The notes: generated from the letters alone by a model not told the origin. Counted from the first letter of the stretch, positions 1 through 7,658 are shown. The stretch is DNA of 64,000 bases from CAYNFS01 sp964396685 (GCA_964396685.1 CAYNFS010000002.1:26352-90351), one strand, 5' to 3'. Translations and numbers: made by a program.

Positions 1-28
1 TGCGAGCTGCCAATTGCTCTACCCCGCG
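1..28 (-). tRNA. 5' part of an initiator-like tRNA-Met, cut by the window edge
   Basis: Read on the minus strand, 28 to 1 gives an acceptor 5' strand CGCGGGG, T8-A9, a D-stem GAGC/GCTC around a loop containing GG, and then runs off the window. The leading C and the CGCGGGG stem are typical of bacterial initiator tRNA (C1 unpaired with A72). The anticodon is outside the window, so the fMet identity is inferred. Confidence 0.65.
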
Positions 29-64
29 ATGCACACCCAAATATACTAACATAAAGTATCAGAC

Positions 65-93
65 TTTTCAAGAATTTGGCATGATGTTATAAT
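65..93 (+). promoter_or_regulatory. Promoter with consensus -10, giving a leaderless mRNA
   Basis: A perfect TATAAT at 88-93 follows a weak -35 (TTTTCA, 65-70) at 17-bp spacing. The start codon of the next gene is at 103, 9 nt after the -10, so the transcript would begin within a few bases of the ATG. Confidence 0.55.
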
Positions 94-102
94 TGAAAGC
101 AA

Positions 103-402
103 ATGACTTCAACAATAACTTTGCTTACAAGCGCCGTTGTTACGTTTTTGGCTCATCATTTTGGCGAGAAGTTTTTCACGCGCAACTGGACAAAACAAAT
201 CAGATTGACGATCAAAGGCTACCAAATACACCACAGCTTTTGGGGCGCTGTGGCAATTGTCATCGCAACTATTTTTACAAGTGGCACAATCATGTTCGCC
301 CTTTTGGGCTACGGGCTCGGCAGCATCTGGCAGCACAAAAAGACCCACAACTCCTTGAGTGAAAAGGGCCTTGTTTTTATAACCAGAGTGGTAAGAAAAT
401 AA
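103..402 (+). CDS. Small membrane protein, unknown function (99 aa)
   Basis: I do not recognise this protein. It has an N-terminal hydrophobic stretch (about residues 3-18), a basic central part, and a second hydrophobic segment at about 48-72 (rich in A, I, V, F with Gly), so it probably spans the membrane twice. It ends in a basic tail. The reading is supported by the TATAAT box just upstream and by a strong palindromic terminator just downstream, which together make a monocistronic unit. An overlapping ORF starting at 93 in another frame has no membrane-like pattern and is taken as a shadow. Confidence 0.6.
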   Translation: MTSTITLLTSAVVTFLAHHFGEKFFTRNWTKQIRLTIKGYQIHHSFWGAVAIVIATIFTSGTIMFALLGYGLGSIWQHKKTHNSLSEKGLVFITRVVRK

Positions 403-434
403 AACTGTAAGGAAAACCCCTCCCCGCATTGTTG

Positions 435-482
435 TTCCCAATTTACACGCAATTGCGTGTAAATTGGGAATTTGGTTTTTTT
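435..482 (+). terminator. Intrinsic terminator, 36-nt perfect palindrome
   Basis: Positions 435-470 form a perfect inverted repeat of two 18-nt arms that meet at AATT, followed by a T-rich tract (471-482). It closes the small membrane protein gene. No gene reads in from the right, so use in the other direction is not needed. Confidence 0.8.
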
Positions 483-550
483 ATCCGCCTCCGCCGAATA
501 TCATGGTTTTAGCCGCGGGGCTGGATATTGCCCGAATTTCAGATTTCTGT

Positions 551-590
551 CATTGCGATCCCGACCTTGCGTCGGGAGAAGCAATCCAAA
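551..590. repeat. Dispersed repeat, family B (CATTGCG...GCAATCC type)
   Basis: A short palindrome with CATTGCGATCCCGACC, GTCGGGA and GAAGCAATCC parts. Related copies lie at 4481-4516, 5723-5796, 10442-10477, 45634-45706, 46286-46363, 56731-56813, 59513-59620 and 62150-62233. The stretch 483-770 around it shows no convincing gene. A weak promoter-like pair (TTGCAG 694-699, TATGCT 718-723) may serve pyrF. Confidence 0.7.
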
Positions 591-781
591 ACTAATCTCA
601 AACGAGGTTGTTTTTTACGCATCTTACCTCGTTGCACGGTTTTTGTCGATCGACCAAAACGGTGCAATGGGAGTTTAGGAGGGAAATTTGAACTTGCAGA
701 TTTTTGCATGTTTCTGATATGCTGTACTATCAAAGCCGGAAGTTTGACGACTTTGAAATTTGACAATCAAAAGGAGTTAAA

Positions 782-1942
782 ATGAAAAATCTGAATGCAG
801 GCCAGCGGCTTTGGGAGGCGCAGAAACAGCAAGGCACCGGCCTTTGCATAGGCCTCGACCCGCATTTTAATCCCCAAGCGGGATTCGACGAAGATCTTTA
901 CCTTTACTACGCTAGCCAGGACACCACTCTTTGGTTCTCGAACTTCTTTCACTTGCTGGCCGAATTCCCCGGCCACAACGGCCGCCTTGGCGGCCACAGA
1001 GGGCCGGTGTTTCTAAGTGGTGTGACCAACTACTGCCTCCGGGTGGTGGAGGCCGGTTGGAAAAACGGTATCTGCATATTCAAGCCGCAATCCGCTTTCT
1101 ACGAACAGTTCGGACCTGTCGCCTTCATCATCATGGCGCGTGTCCGGCAGGAGATTGCTCGCCACCATAGCCCCGCTTTCGTGATCGACGACGCCAAGCG
1201 CGGCGACATAGACACCACGCAGGCTGCCTACTTACAGTCGATTTTAACTGATACGGTTATGGAGATGGTACCGGGCGTCTACGGCCAGCTCGATTTCGAC
1301 GCCATGACCGTCACTACCTGGATGGGTCAAGACGTGCTCACGCCGGCTCTGCCCTACCTGCGTGTAGGCAAAGGTGTGATAGTGGTTACCCGGACCAGCA
1401 ACCCGAGCGGCACCACACTTCAAGACGCTCTTGTCTATCCCAACCCCAACGTACCACTTTCCGATAAACAGGAGCCGTTCCGCTTCACTCACGAAACTTG
1501 GAAAGCGACAGAGAGTATTATCGGCCGCGACCCAACCGCCTGTGAGGTCATGATGTATCTGACCGAGAAATTCTGCCGCGACAACGACTTGATCCAAGGC
1601 GGCGCAAGTCCGGTTTTCTCGGTTATCGGCGCGACTGTCGAGATGGACGAGGGTTTCCGCAAGCTTCGGCCGACTGGCATTGCCCTGATTCCGGGTTTTG
1701 GCGCACAGCTCGGCGAGTTCGAAGACATCATCAAGTTAGCCATTTTGGAAGGCCCGCTGGCTGGGCACTTAGGCATTCTGAATTCCGCCCGGGCCAGCAT
1801 GTTTGCGTGGCATACGAAATTCGGCGGTGGCGGCGATCCTAGCCCCGAAAAGTTGGAAGGCGAGGTATCGCGCTACATCAATCAGTTCCGCGCCGACGAG
1901 AAAGCGGCGTACGCGGCCGCCGGCGTGGGCTACCCGTTTTGA
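782..1942 (+). CDS. pyrF: Orotidine 5'-phosphate decarboxylase, type 2-like
   Basis: This enzyme makes UMP from OMP, the last step of de novo pyrimidine synthesis. Supporting motifs are GLDPHF near the N-terminus, KPQSAFYEQFG (substrate loop), the catalytic DAKRGDIDTT (Lys and Asp of the D-x-K-x-x-D tetrad), TSNPSG, and the phosphate-binding IPGFGAQ followed by NSARA. At 386 aa it is longer than usual for type 2 enzymes (about 270-310 aa); the extra length is spread through the middle. A strong Shine-Dalgarno (AGGAG, 771-775) fixes the ATG at 782. It is followed after 15 bp by an OPRT-like gene. Both genes look more GC-rich than their neighbours, which suggests acquisition from another lineage. 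Confidence 0.9.
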   Translation: MKNLNAGQRLWEAQKQQGTGLCIGLDPHFNPQAGFDEDLYLYYASQDTTLWFSNFFHLLAEFPGHNGRLGGHRGPVFLSGVTNYCLRVVEAGWKNGICIFKPQSAFYEQFGPVAFIIMARVRQEIARHHSPAFVIDDAKRGDIDTTQAAYLQSILTDTVMEMVPGVYGQLDFDAMTVTTWMGQDVLTPALPYLRVGKGVIVVTRTSNPSGTTLQDALVYPNPNVPLSDKQEPFRFTHETWKATESIIGRDPTACEVMMYLTEKFCRDNDLIQGGASPVFSVIGATVEMDEGFRKLRPTGIALIPGFGAQLGEFEDIIKLAILEGPLAGHLGILNSARASMFAWHTKFGGGGDPSPEKLEGEVSRYINQFRADEKAAYAAAGVGYPF

Positions 1943-1957
1943 AAAGGAGAGGATGGT

Positions 1958-2599
1958 ATGCAAATGTATCTCAACCATAAACAAGAACTTGCGCTAAAGT
2001 GGGCGCAAGTTGGAGTCTTTCTTGACAAAAGAAAGTCTCCGGGCGGCAGGGGCTTCAAACTTAAGCTTCACGAGAAAAACCCCGATGCTCCGCTTTCACC
2101 ATTCTACCTCAACTTTCGCCTGTTGAGGTCGTTTCCTCGGACACTACAAAATACGGCCCTGTTATTCAAAGACATGTGCTGTAACATGTCGTTCGATGTG
2201 GTCGCAGATGTCCCTACGGCCATTACACCGGTAGTCGCGGTACTATCGCAAATCCTAGATATACCGATGATCACGCCTCGTGAGCTCAAGACCCATGGAT
2301 CGGGCGGAGGGATCGACGGGGTTTACAAGCCTGACATGGTTGTAGCCCTTTTCGATGACCTGATCACTAAGGCGGACAGTAAAATCCAGGCCATCAGAGC
2401 CCTCCAGGCCGAATCGCTCACACCTCGCTACCTGTATGTCTTGGTGGATCGGGAACAAGGCGGCGCTACCGAGATCAGACAGACACCAATCGTGTTTGGC
2501 ACCGCCTGGACAATCACCGAGTTGCTTGACTTCTACTGCGGTGCGGGTTGGATCACGGGGGACGTTCATCGCGAATGTATCGCCTACATTCGGAGCTAA
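1958..2599 (+). CDS. pyrE: Orotate phosphoribosyltransferase-like protein
   Basis: OPRT joins orotate to PRPP to make OMP, the substrate of the PyrF encoded just upstream. The protein (213 aa) shows VADVPTAITPV, then RELKTHG (like the family's RK-x-x-K-x-HG flexible loop), and VALFDDLITKADSK in the place of the PRPP-binding signature. In that signature the two acidic residues are kept, but the usual TTG-x-S loop is replaced by TKADS, so PRPP binding may be altered. The ATG at 1958 has a good Shine-Dalgarno (AAGGAGAGG). The pairing with pyrF makes the pathway role likely. Another type I phosphoribosyltransferase remains possible. Confidence 0.72.
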   Translation: MQMYLNHKQELALKWAQVGVFLDKRKSPGGRGFKLKLHEKNPDAPLSPFYLNFRLLRSFPRTLQNTALLFKDMCCNMSFDVVADVPTAITPVVAVLSQILDIPMITPRELKTHGSGGGIDGVYKPDMVVALFDDLITKADSKIQAIRALQAESLTPRYLYVLVDREQGGATEIRQTPIVFGTAWTITELLDFYCGAGWITGDVHRECIAYIRS

Positions 2600-2616
2600 A
2601 GCAGAAAAAGCTCCAT

Positions 2617-2670
2617 AGGGTGCTTGGTTGCTTGAAGAAGTATTTCAAGCGCCGGCACCCTTGTTTTTTT
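2617..2670 (+). terminator. Terminator of pyrF-pyrE
   Basis: The outer stem AGGGTGC (2617-2623) pairs with GCACCCT (2655-2661). An inner stem CTTGAA/TTCAAG lies at 2631-2649. A T-run follows at 2664-2670. Confidence 0.8.
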
Positions 2671-2711
2671 ATCCCTATACTAGAACAAGGTTGGTAGCTG
2701 ACGGAATTAAG

Positions 2712-2875
2712 AACTGGATTCCCGCCTTCGCGGGAATGATTAGATATTGGTGTAGGGGTGAATTTGTGGTAGGATAAAAGCAGATTTAAGATTTTAGATT
2801 AAAGCTTTAAGAATCGACCTCTCCGCCTCTCCCACCCCCTCTTGATCTCCCCCTCGGGCAGGGGGAGAAAGGCAG
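2712..2875. repeat. Two dispersed repeats: family A and family D
   Basis: At 2712-2741 lies a family A palindrome (CTGGATTCCCGC ... GCGGGAATGA). At 2820-2875 lies a family D copy (CTCTCCCACCCCCTC ... GGGGGAGAAAGG). No gene is visible between the terminator at 2670 and rmuC at 2883. Confidence 0.75.
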
Positions 2876-2882
2876 ACATTAC

Positions 2883-3875
2883 ATGAATATAGAAATTTTG
2901 GTAATAGTCATTTTGGTTGCGGGATTTGCAGGTTTGGCGTATTTGTTTACGCGCAAGCCGAAAGCTGACCAGTCCCAGCAGATTTTGCTCGAGTGGCTCA
3001 AAGAGATGCGCGGGTCTTCCGAGAATATGCAGAAGCGGATTGACGAAACAAACAAGGCTATCAACGAACGGCTGGACAATGCCGCGAAAATAATTGGCGG
3101 TATTTCCAAAGAACTAGGGCAGATGAACGAAATCGGTAGGGACATGAAAAAGGTTCAGGAGTTTTTAGTATCTCCCAAGAGGCGCGGGGGGCTTGGTGAA
3201 GAAGTTTTGGCCTCGCTTCTGGAGCAGTATTTCCCGCAAAGCGAGTTCGCGCTTCAGTACCGGTTCAAATCAGGAGAAGTCGTGGACGCGATAATCAAGG
3301 TCCAGGGCAAGCTTTTGACGATTGATTCCAAATTCAGCATGGAGAATTACCGCGACTTCATAAGCGCCGAGGCCGAGACCGCCAGAGAAGCTGCGCGAAA
3401 AGCATTTTTGAGAGATATCAAAAAGCGCATTGACGAGATCCACAAAAAATACATTCTGCCCGAGGAAGGCACTTTTGATTTCGCCATGATGTATGTGCCA
3501 TCCGAGGCGGTTTTTTACGAGATTATAAACGATGACTCGCTTACGGAATATGCCCGTTCCAAGCGCGTTTACGTCGCCTCACCAAATAGCTTCATGCATT
3601 ATCTGCAAATCATTATGCTCTCCCTGCGCGGCCAGAAAATCAATGAAGCGGCCAATCAGATTATGGGCATGATTGCGGCCATTCGCCAGGATTCCGACAA
3701 GTTTGGCCGCAACCTCGAGGTTTTGAGCAGACACGTGACCAATGCAAAAAACACCAGCGATACAGCTGTTACGGACTACGCGCAGCTCAAGGGCAAGATT
3801 GAGCAAGTTTCAAGTTTGAGAATTGAAACTTCTGCGGGTCGAGCAGAGGATAAACTTTTAGAATCTAGATCCTGA
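2883..3875 (+). CDS. rmuC: RmuC family DNA recombination protein
   Basis: RmuC proteins are membrane-anchored, nuclease-like proteins that limit recombination at inverted repeats. This one has an N-terminal transmembrane helix (about residues 3-23), a coiled-coil region (about 30-95), and the RmuC core with RGGLGE, the acidic/Lys cluster VVDAIIKVQGKLLTIDSKFSMENY, and FAMMYVPSEAVF. Length (330 aa) is normal. A genome rich in palindromic repeats makes this function notable, though any link is only inference. A family D repeat ends just before the ATG. The last residues run into a family C repeat. Confidence 0.92.
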   Translation: MNIEILVIVILVAGFAGLAYLFTRKPKADQSQQILLEWLKEMRGSSENMQKRIDETNKAINERLDNAAKIIGGISKELGQMNEIGRDMKKVQEFLVSPKRRGGLGEEVLASLLEQYFPQSEFALQYRFKSGEVVDAIIKVQGKLLTIDSKFSMENYRDFISAEAETAREAARKAFLRDIKKRIDEIHKKYILPEEGTFDFAMMYVPSEAVFYEIINDDSLTEYARSKRVYVASPNSFMHYLQIIMLSLRGQKINEAANQIMGMIAAIRQDSDKFGRNLEVLSRHVTNAKNTSDTAVTDYAQLKGKIEQVSSLRIETSAGRAEDKLLESRS

Positions 3876-3892
3876 CTTTCGTCAGGATGACA
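3866..3892. repeat. Family C palindrome over the rmuC stop and next start
   Basis: TAGATCCTGAC ... GTCAGGATGACA forms a short inverted repeat. It supplies the last codons of rmuC and an alternative upstream ATG (3887) for the NYN gene. Confidence 0.65.
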
Positions 3893-3904
3893 GCAAGGAC
3901 GAAT

Positions 3905-4429
3905 ATGCTGGATTTTTTAACTACAACCAAACACGAAGAGCAAAGAGTCGGCGTTTTTGTGGATGTCCAGAATCTCTATTACTCGGCGCGGAACATTTAT
4001 AATTCGCGCGTCAATTTTTCATCGCTTCTCAAAGAAACGGTGGAAAAACGCAAACTCATCCGGGCTATTGCCTATGTCATCAGAGCCCAGATGCCGGAGG
4101 AGCAGACGTTTTTTGACGCGCTTACCAAATCCGGCTTTGAAGTCAAAGCCAAGGATTTACAGGTGTTTTTCGGCGGTATCAAGAAAGGCGACTGGGACGT
4201 GGGCATTACCATGGACATTATTAAGATGCTTAACAAGCTGGATACCATAGTGCTGGCCTCGGGAGACGGGGATTACGCGCCGCTTCTGGAATACGTCAAA
4301 AATTTCGGGGCGAGGGTCGAAGTCATCGCTTTTGGCAAAAGCGCTTCAAACAGGCTGGTGGAAGAGGCAGACGATTTTATTGACATGGACAATGCCCCGA
4401 AGAAGTTTTTGATACCGATTAAAAAGTGA
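3905..4429 (+). CDS. NYN (LabA/DUF88-like) PIN-fold domain protein
   Basis: This is a NYN-domain protein, a PIN-like fold usually linked to RNA cleavage. Acidic residues expected at the metal site are visible in GVFVDVQNLYY, WDVGITMDIIKML and VLASGDGDYAPLL, followed by RVEVIAFG. Translation can start at 3887 inside a repeat or at 3905. I prefer 3905 because AAGGA (3895-3899) is placed well for it. It follows rmuC closely and may be co-transcribed. Substrate unknown. Confidence 0.82.
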   Translation: MLDFLTTTKHEEQRVGVFVDVQNLYYSARNIYNSRVNFSSLLKETVEKRKLIRAIAYVIRAQMPEEQTFFDALTKSGFEVKAKDLQVFFGGIKKGDWDVGITMDIIKMLNKLDTIVLASGDGDYAPLLEYVKNFGARVEVIAFGKSASNRLVEEADDFIDMDNAPKKFLIPIKK

Positions 4430-4436
4430 CGCTCGC

Positions 4437-4516
4437 AGAGCGTCATCCTGAGAAGCGCGAGCGACGAAGGATCCCGCAGTTTTAATGAGATTGCTTCGCT
4501 TGTGCTCGCAATGACG
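4437..4516. repeat. Family C and family B dispersed repeats in tandem
   Basis: A family C copy (GTCATCCTGAGAAGC ... GAAGGATCC, 4441-4473) is followed by half of a family B copy (GAGATTGCTTCGC ... CGCAATGACGG, 4488-4517). They fill the gap between two genes. Confidence 0.7.
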
Positions 4517-4524
4517 GAAGTATT

Positions 4525-5232
4525 ATGAAACCTATCGCGATTTTTGACATAGACGGGACGATTTTTCGATCAAGCCTGATGATTGAGCTTTTTAAGCATT
4601 TGGTGAGAAAAAACATCTTTCCCAAATCTTCGATGGCCAAAATACAGAACTCTGAACAAAAGTGGCTCAATCGCAAAGGTCATTACAGCGAATTTGTCTC
4701 CGATGTGGTTGAGGCTTATCACAACGCCATCAAAAGGAAAAAGAGAAGCGATATCATAGCCGCAAGCCGCGAGGTTATCCGCGAGCAGAAGCACCGCACC
4801 TACCGTTTTACTTTGGCCCTTTTGAGAAAATTAAAAAAAAGATATCTCACCATAGCGATTTCCGGGTCTCCTTTCGAAGCCGTCCGGGAATATAACAAGT
4901 TTTTGAAGTTTGACAAATTTTACGCAGAAGAATTCGGAGTGAACGAAAAGGGGATTTACACGGGCAAAATTTTGCATATGCCAACGCTTTATAAGAGAGA
5001 ACTGGTAGTCCGCTACGTGCAAAACCACAATTTGAGTTTTAAAAATTCAATCGGAGTAGGCGATACTGAAACAGATATCGGTTTTTTGGATTTGGTTCAA
5101 GAACCGGTCGCTTTCAATCCGAATAACGTTTTGGCAAGATACGCGCGCAAGAAAAATTGGAAAATCGTAATTGAGCGCAAAGATTTGGTAATAGAATTTA
5201 ATCCGAAGAAAGTGAAGTTTTTGAGAGTTTAA
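4525..5232 (+). CDS. HAD-superfamily phosphatase (HAD-IB, SerB-like)
   Basis: The protein has HAD motif I DIDGT (residues 8-12), motif II in ISGSP, a Lys-rich region before motif III, and motif IV GVGDTETDIGFL. The helical insert between motifs I and II fits subfamily IB, which includes phosphoserine phosphatase-like and related phosphomonoesterases. The substrate cannot be read from the sequence. Its stop lies just 3 bp before a tRNA-Arg gene on the same strand, so the tRNA may be cut from the same transcript. Confidence 0.85.
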   Translation: MKPIAIFDIDGTIFRSSLMIELFKHLVRKNIFPKSSMAKIQNSEQKWLNRKGHYSEFVSDVVEAYHNAIKRKKRSDIIAASREVIREQKHRTYRFTLALLRKLKKRYLTIAISGSPFEAVREYNKFLKFDKFYAEEFGVNEKGIYTGKILHMPTLYKRELVVRYVQNHNLSFKNSIGVGDTETDIGFLDLVQEPVAFNPNNVLARYARKKNWKIVIERKDLVIEFNPKKVKFLRV

Positions 5233-5235
5233 TGC

Positions 5236-5309
5236 GCCCTCGTAGCTTAATTGGATAAAGCATCTCCCTCCGGAGGAGAAGATTGTGCGTTCGAGTCGCA
5301 CCGAGGGTA
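5236..5309 (+). tRNA. tRNA-Arg (anticodon CCG)
   Basis: The acceptor stem GCCCTCG (5236-5242) pairs with CGAGGGT (5302-5308), discriminator A at 5309. The D-arm is GCTT/AAGC. The anticodon stem TCTCC/GGAGA encloses CTCCGGA with anticodon CCG at 5270-5272. The T-arm GTGCG-TTCGAGT-CGCAC follows. CCA is not encoded. Confidence 0.95.
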
Positions 5310-5317
5310 TTGCAAAC

Positions 5318-5722
5318 ATGAAGCGCGTGATGGTTTTTGGGACATTTGATATTTTGCACCCCGGCCATATTTATTTTCTGCGGCAAGCCAGAAAATACGG
5401 CGATTTTTTGATTGTGTCTTTGGCGCGCGACCCGATTGTAAAGAAAATTAAAGGGCGGAAGCCATTGCATTCGGAAAAAGATCGCGCGGATATGCTTAAA
5501 TCCTTAAAATTGGTGAACAAAGTCGTGCTTGGTTCCAAAAAAGATTATATTGGTCATATTGTTAAAGAAAAACCCGACGTGATAGTCTTGGGATATGACC
5601 AGAGAGCGTTTACGGAAGGATTGAAAGGAAAGCTGGCGGAAAGGGGATTGAGAGTGAAGATTGTGAGGATAAGAGCGTATGAATCTAGATTGTATAAATC
5701 CCGCAAATTCTTAAAGAATTGA
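5318..5722 (+). CDS. Stand-alone nucleotidyltransferase, archaeal RibL/FAD-synthetase-like
   Basis: This cytidylyltransferase-fold protein (134 aa) has the nucleotide-binding GTFDILHPGH (residues 7-16), VIVLGYDQ, and a C-terminal LYKSRKFL resembling the end of archaeal RibL-type FAD synthetases. A stand-alone riboflavin kinase (6135-6491) and a riboswitch-controlled transporter follow, so FMN adenylylation is the best guess. Glycerol-3-phosphate cytidylyltransferase is the main alternative, but its RTEGISTT signature is not seen. The ATG at 5318 is 8 nt after the tRNA-Arg 3' end and has no Shine-Dalgarno; tRNA 3' processing would leave an almost leaderless mRNA. The frame stays open upstream to 5285, inside the tRNA, which is not used. 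Confidence 0.78.
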   Translation: MKRVMVFGTFDILHPGHIYFLRQARKYGDFLIVSLARDPIVKKIKGRKPLHSEKDRADMLKSLKLVNKVVLGSKKDYIGHIVKEKPDVIVLGYDQRAFTEGLKGKLAERGLRVKIVRIRAYESRLYKSRKFLKN

Positions 5723-5796
5723 GATTGCTTCCTCCTCGGCAAGCTCGGAGTCGCAATGACAGTCATTGCGAGGAGGCGAAGCCGACGAAGCCACCC
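5723..5796. repeat. Two head-to-head family B repeats
   Basis: GATTGCTTCCTCC ... CGCAATGACAG (5723-5762) is followed by its opposite-strand partner CATTGCGAGGAGGCG ... GAAGCC. Together they fill the whole intergenic gap. Confidence 0.75.
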
Positions 5797-5797
5797 C

Positions 5798-6115
5798 ATG
5801 GCAAAACGATACAAACTAGTCATGTTCGTGCCGGTAAAAGACGCAGACAAAATCCGTCGGGTTTTGGGCGAGGCAGGCGCGGGTCATATCGGCAATTATG
5901 ACTATGCGTCTTTTTCGGTGCGCGGGGTAGGACGATTTCGCCCGCTTGCCGGGGCAAAACCCGCGATTGGCGAGGTCGGCAAGCTGGAAGAAGTGGAAGA
6001 GGAAAGAATAGAAACTGTTGTGAGCGAGGAAGACTTGGATTGGGTTTTGGAGCAAGTGCGCAAGGGACATCCATATGAGGAGCCGGTGATTGATATTCAC
6101 CCTCTCTTAAGATAA
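5798..6115 (+). CDS. Stand-alone NIF3-insert (CutA-like fold) domain protein
   Basis: The 105-aa protein matches the domain normally inserted in the middle of YqfO/NIF3 proteins: YKLVMFVPVKDADKIRR, GAGHIGNYDYASFSVRG, FRPLAGAKPAIGEVG, a run of E-rich residues ending in RIETVV, and HPYEEPVIDIHPL. No NIF3 metal-binding halves are attached. The function of the isolated domain is unknown. The ATG at 5798 is chosen because the upstream in-frame ATG (5756) lies inside a repeat. Confidence 0.82.
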   Translation: MAKRYKLVMFVPVKDADKIRRVLGEAGAGHIGNYDYASFSVRGVGRFRPLAGAKPAIGEVGKLEEVEEERIETVVSEEDLDWVLEQVRKGHPYEEPVIDIHPLLR

Positions 6116-6133
6116 GAGAGGGTGGGGGTGAGT
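6103..6133. repeat. Family D repeat at a gene junction
   Basis: CCCTCTCTTAAG-ATAAGAGAGGG, with a GTGGGGGTGAGTT tail, overlaps the end of the preceding gene and abuts the riboflavin kinase start. Its GGTGAG could act as a ribosome binding site. Confidence 0.7.
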
Positions 6134-6134
6134 T

Positions 6135-6491
6135 ATGAAAATTTCTGGAATTGTCAAAAAGCACCTCGGCCGTGGACGCAAACTCGGTTTTCCTACGGCC
6201 AATCTGGATATTGAGGTTGAGCTTGAGGAAGGAATTTATGTCGGCACGGTGGGGCCGATGGAATTGCATGCCCTGATATTCATCGGCGCTGCAGAAACTT
6301 TTGGAGAGCGGGAGAAACAAGTCGAGGTTCACATTTTGGATTTTGACGAGGATATTTATGGCCGGAAGATTGAGGTTCAGATTTTGGAAAAGTTAAGAGA
6401 GAACGTCAAATTCAACAATGAGCATGAGCTTATCGAGCAGATGAAAAAGGACAAGGAAAAAGCCAAAAAGTTTTTCGAGGAGAATATTTAA
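6135..6491 (+). CDS. Stand-alone riboflavin kinase
   Basis: The enzyme phosphorylates riboflavin to FMN. It corresponds to the C-terminal half of bacterial RibF: GRGRKLGFPTANL (residues 12-24, ATP/flavin-binding PTAN motif), IFIGAAETFGERE, VHILDFDEDIYG (catalytic Glu region) and LRENVKF. The N-terminal FAD-synthetase half of RibF is missing; a separate nucleotidyltransferase at 5318-5722 probably does that step. At 118 aa it is a compact but complete kinase domain. It lies 3 bp before an EamA transporter gene. Confidence 0.88.
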   Translation: MKISGIVKKHLGRGRKLGFPTANLDIEVELEEGIYVGTVGPMELHALIFIGAAETFGEREKQVEVHILDFDEDIYGRKIEVQILEKLRENVKFNNEHELIEQMKKDKEKAKKFFEENI

Positions 6492-6494
6492 AAT

Positions 6495-7337
6495 ATGCCT
6501 TTATACGGGGTATTTCTTAGCGCTTTGGGGACTTTTTTTGGCGAACTTGCCAGCTCCTTTGGAAAAAGAAAAGTCAAGGAAAAGGATTTGAGCCCCTATT
6601 CTATGGCATTTGTCCAAACGGTGGGGGCGCTTGTTCTTTTCGGGTTGTGGATTTTAGTCAAGCAGGATTCATTCGTATTTCAAACTGCATCGCTTAAAAC
6701 GTTTTTGCCTCGGTTGGTTTTGGAAATTTTGCAGCTCCAGGCCATGGTGTTCGGACTTATTAACGCTGACCGCAGCACTTTTACTTTCTTGAGGGTTGGC
6801 ACAGTACCATTGCTTTTGACGGTGGACGTTATTTTAGGTTATGCGTTGAGCTGGTTTCAGATTATCGGCATAGCAATTATAGCTTCAACATTTCTTGTGG
6901 TTTTTGTGGCTCCTCAAGTCAAAAAAGTGGGAACAAGGTGGGTCGTTTTCGGGATGTTCAATGCCGTGGCAACGATTAGTCTTTATAAATACGATATAAC
7001 GCATTTTAATTCAGTCGCGGCTGAACAGATTTTCATAATTATCCCCACTCTAATATACTTATTTTTTATGGCGAGAATCATGGCGCAAGAAAATCCTTTT
7101 ACTTTCTTCCGTCGGGCTTCATATATCGGCCAGGCTTTGTTTGAAGGCGGAGGATCTGTCTCAATTAATTTCGCGTATGTTTTTGCGCCTGCATCAGTAA
7201 TTACGGCGGCCAAAAGATCAACCGAAGTTTTGTGGGGAGTGCTTGCCGGCTGGCTGTATTTTCGCGAGAAAAGCCCTTTTTTCAAGTTTAGTTTATTTAT
7301 TTTGTTATCGGGCGGTTTGATTTTACTTGTTCTCTAA
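6495..7337 (+). CDS. EamA/DMT-family transporter
   Basis: A 280-aa protein with about ten hydrophobic segments in two halves, as in the drug/metabolite transporter superfamily. The second half carries the typical EamA end pattern (PASVITAAKRSTEVLWGVLA, then YFREK). The stop of riboflavin kinase is 3 bp upstream, so the two are probably co-transcribed, which points to flavin or a related compound as a possible substrate. This is weaker than for the riboswitch-controlled paralogue at 7659. It ends just before the FMN riboswitch. Confidence 0.82.
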   Translation: MPLYGVFLSALGTFFGELASSFGKRKVKEKDLSPYSMAFVQTVGALVLFGLWILVKQDSFVFQTASLKTFLPRLVLEILQLQAMVFGLINADRSTFTFLRVGTVPLLLTVDVILGYALSWFQIIGIAIIASTFLVVFVAPQVKKVGTRWVVFGMFNAVATISLYKYDITHFNSVAAEQIFIIIPTLIYLFFMARIMAQENPFTFFRRASYIGQALFEGGGSVSINFAYVFAPASVITAAKRSTEVLWGVLAGWLYFREKSPFFKFSLFILLSGGLILLVL

Positions 7338-7362
7338 AATTTGATATCCTGTATTTTGAAGT

Positions 7363-7522
7363 GTCTTCAGGGCGGCCCTCCTTCGCCGAAAGCTTCGGCG
7401 GGCAAGGGCGACCGGTAGTAATCTCTGCCGTAGCAGAGGAGTCTACGAGCCTCAGATATTATTAAGAGGCACGAGTGCCGTGGAATTCGGCCACCGACCG
7501 TAAAGTCGGGATGAAAGAAGGC
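7363..7522 (+). promoter_or_regulatory. FMN riboswitch (RFN element)
   Basis: The conserved FMN aptamer blocks are present in order: GTCTTCAGGGC (5' P1, 7363), GCGACCGGTAGTAATC, AGTCTACGAGCC, a P-arm with GTGCCGTGGAATTCGGCC, ACCGACCGTAAAGTCGGGATGAAAGAAGGC. P1 closes GTCTTC (7363-7368) with GAAGGC (7517-7522). It is followed by a terminator (7538-7561), so it most likely acts by transcription termination when FMN binds, and it controls the EamA transporter at 7659. Confidence 0.93.
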
Positions 7523-7537
7523 GAGTTTTTTGCGCAT

Positions 7538-7561
7538 GCCCTGAAGAAATTAGGGCTTTTT
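7538..7561 (+). terminator. Terminator in the riboswitch expression platform
   Basis: The stem GCCCT (7538-7542) pairs with AGGGC (7552-7556), followed by a T-run (7557-7561), 15 nt after the aptamer. The placement fits FMN-dependent termination. Confidence 0.75.
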
Positions 7562-7579
7562 AATTTACAAAATTTATTT

Positions 7580-7640
7580 TGTCATCCCCGACCTGATCGG
7601 TGATCCAGAAACACTGGATTCCCGTTTCCACGGGAATGGC
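7580..7640. repeat. Family A dispersed repeat pair
   Basis: GTCATCCCCGACC ... GATCCAG is followed by CTGGATTCCCG ... CGGGAATGGC, between the riboswitch terminator and the transporter start. Confidence 0.7.
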
Positions 7641-7658
7641 AGAGAGAAAGGAAATGAG

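Noticed and set aside
93..362. ORF overlapping the first small membrane protein
   Set aside because: Different frame, no membrane or domain pattern; the 103-402 frame has hydrophobic segments and the promoter spacing.
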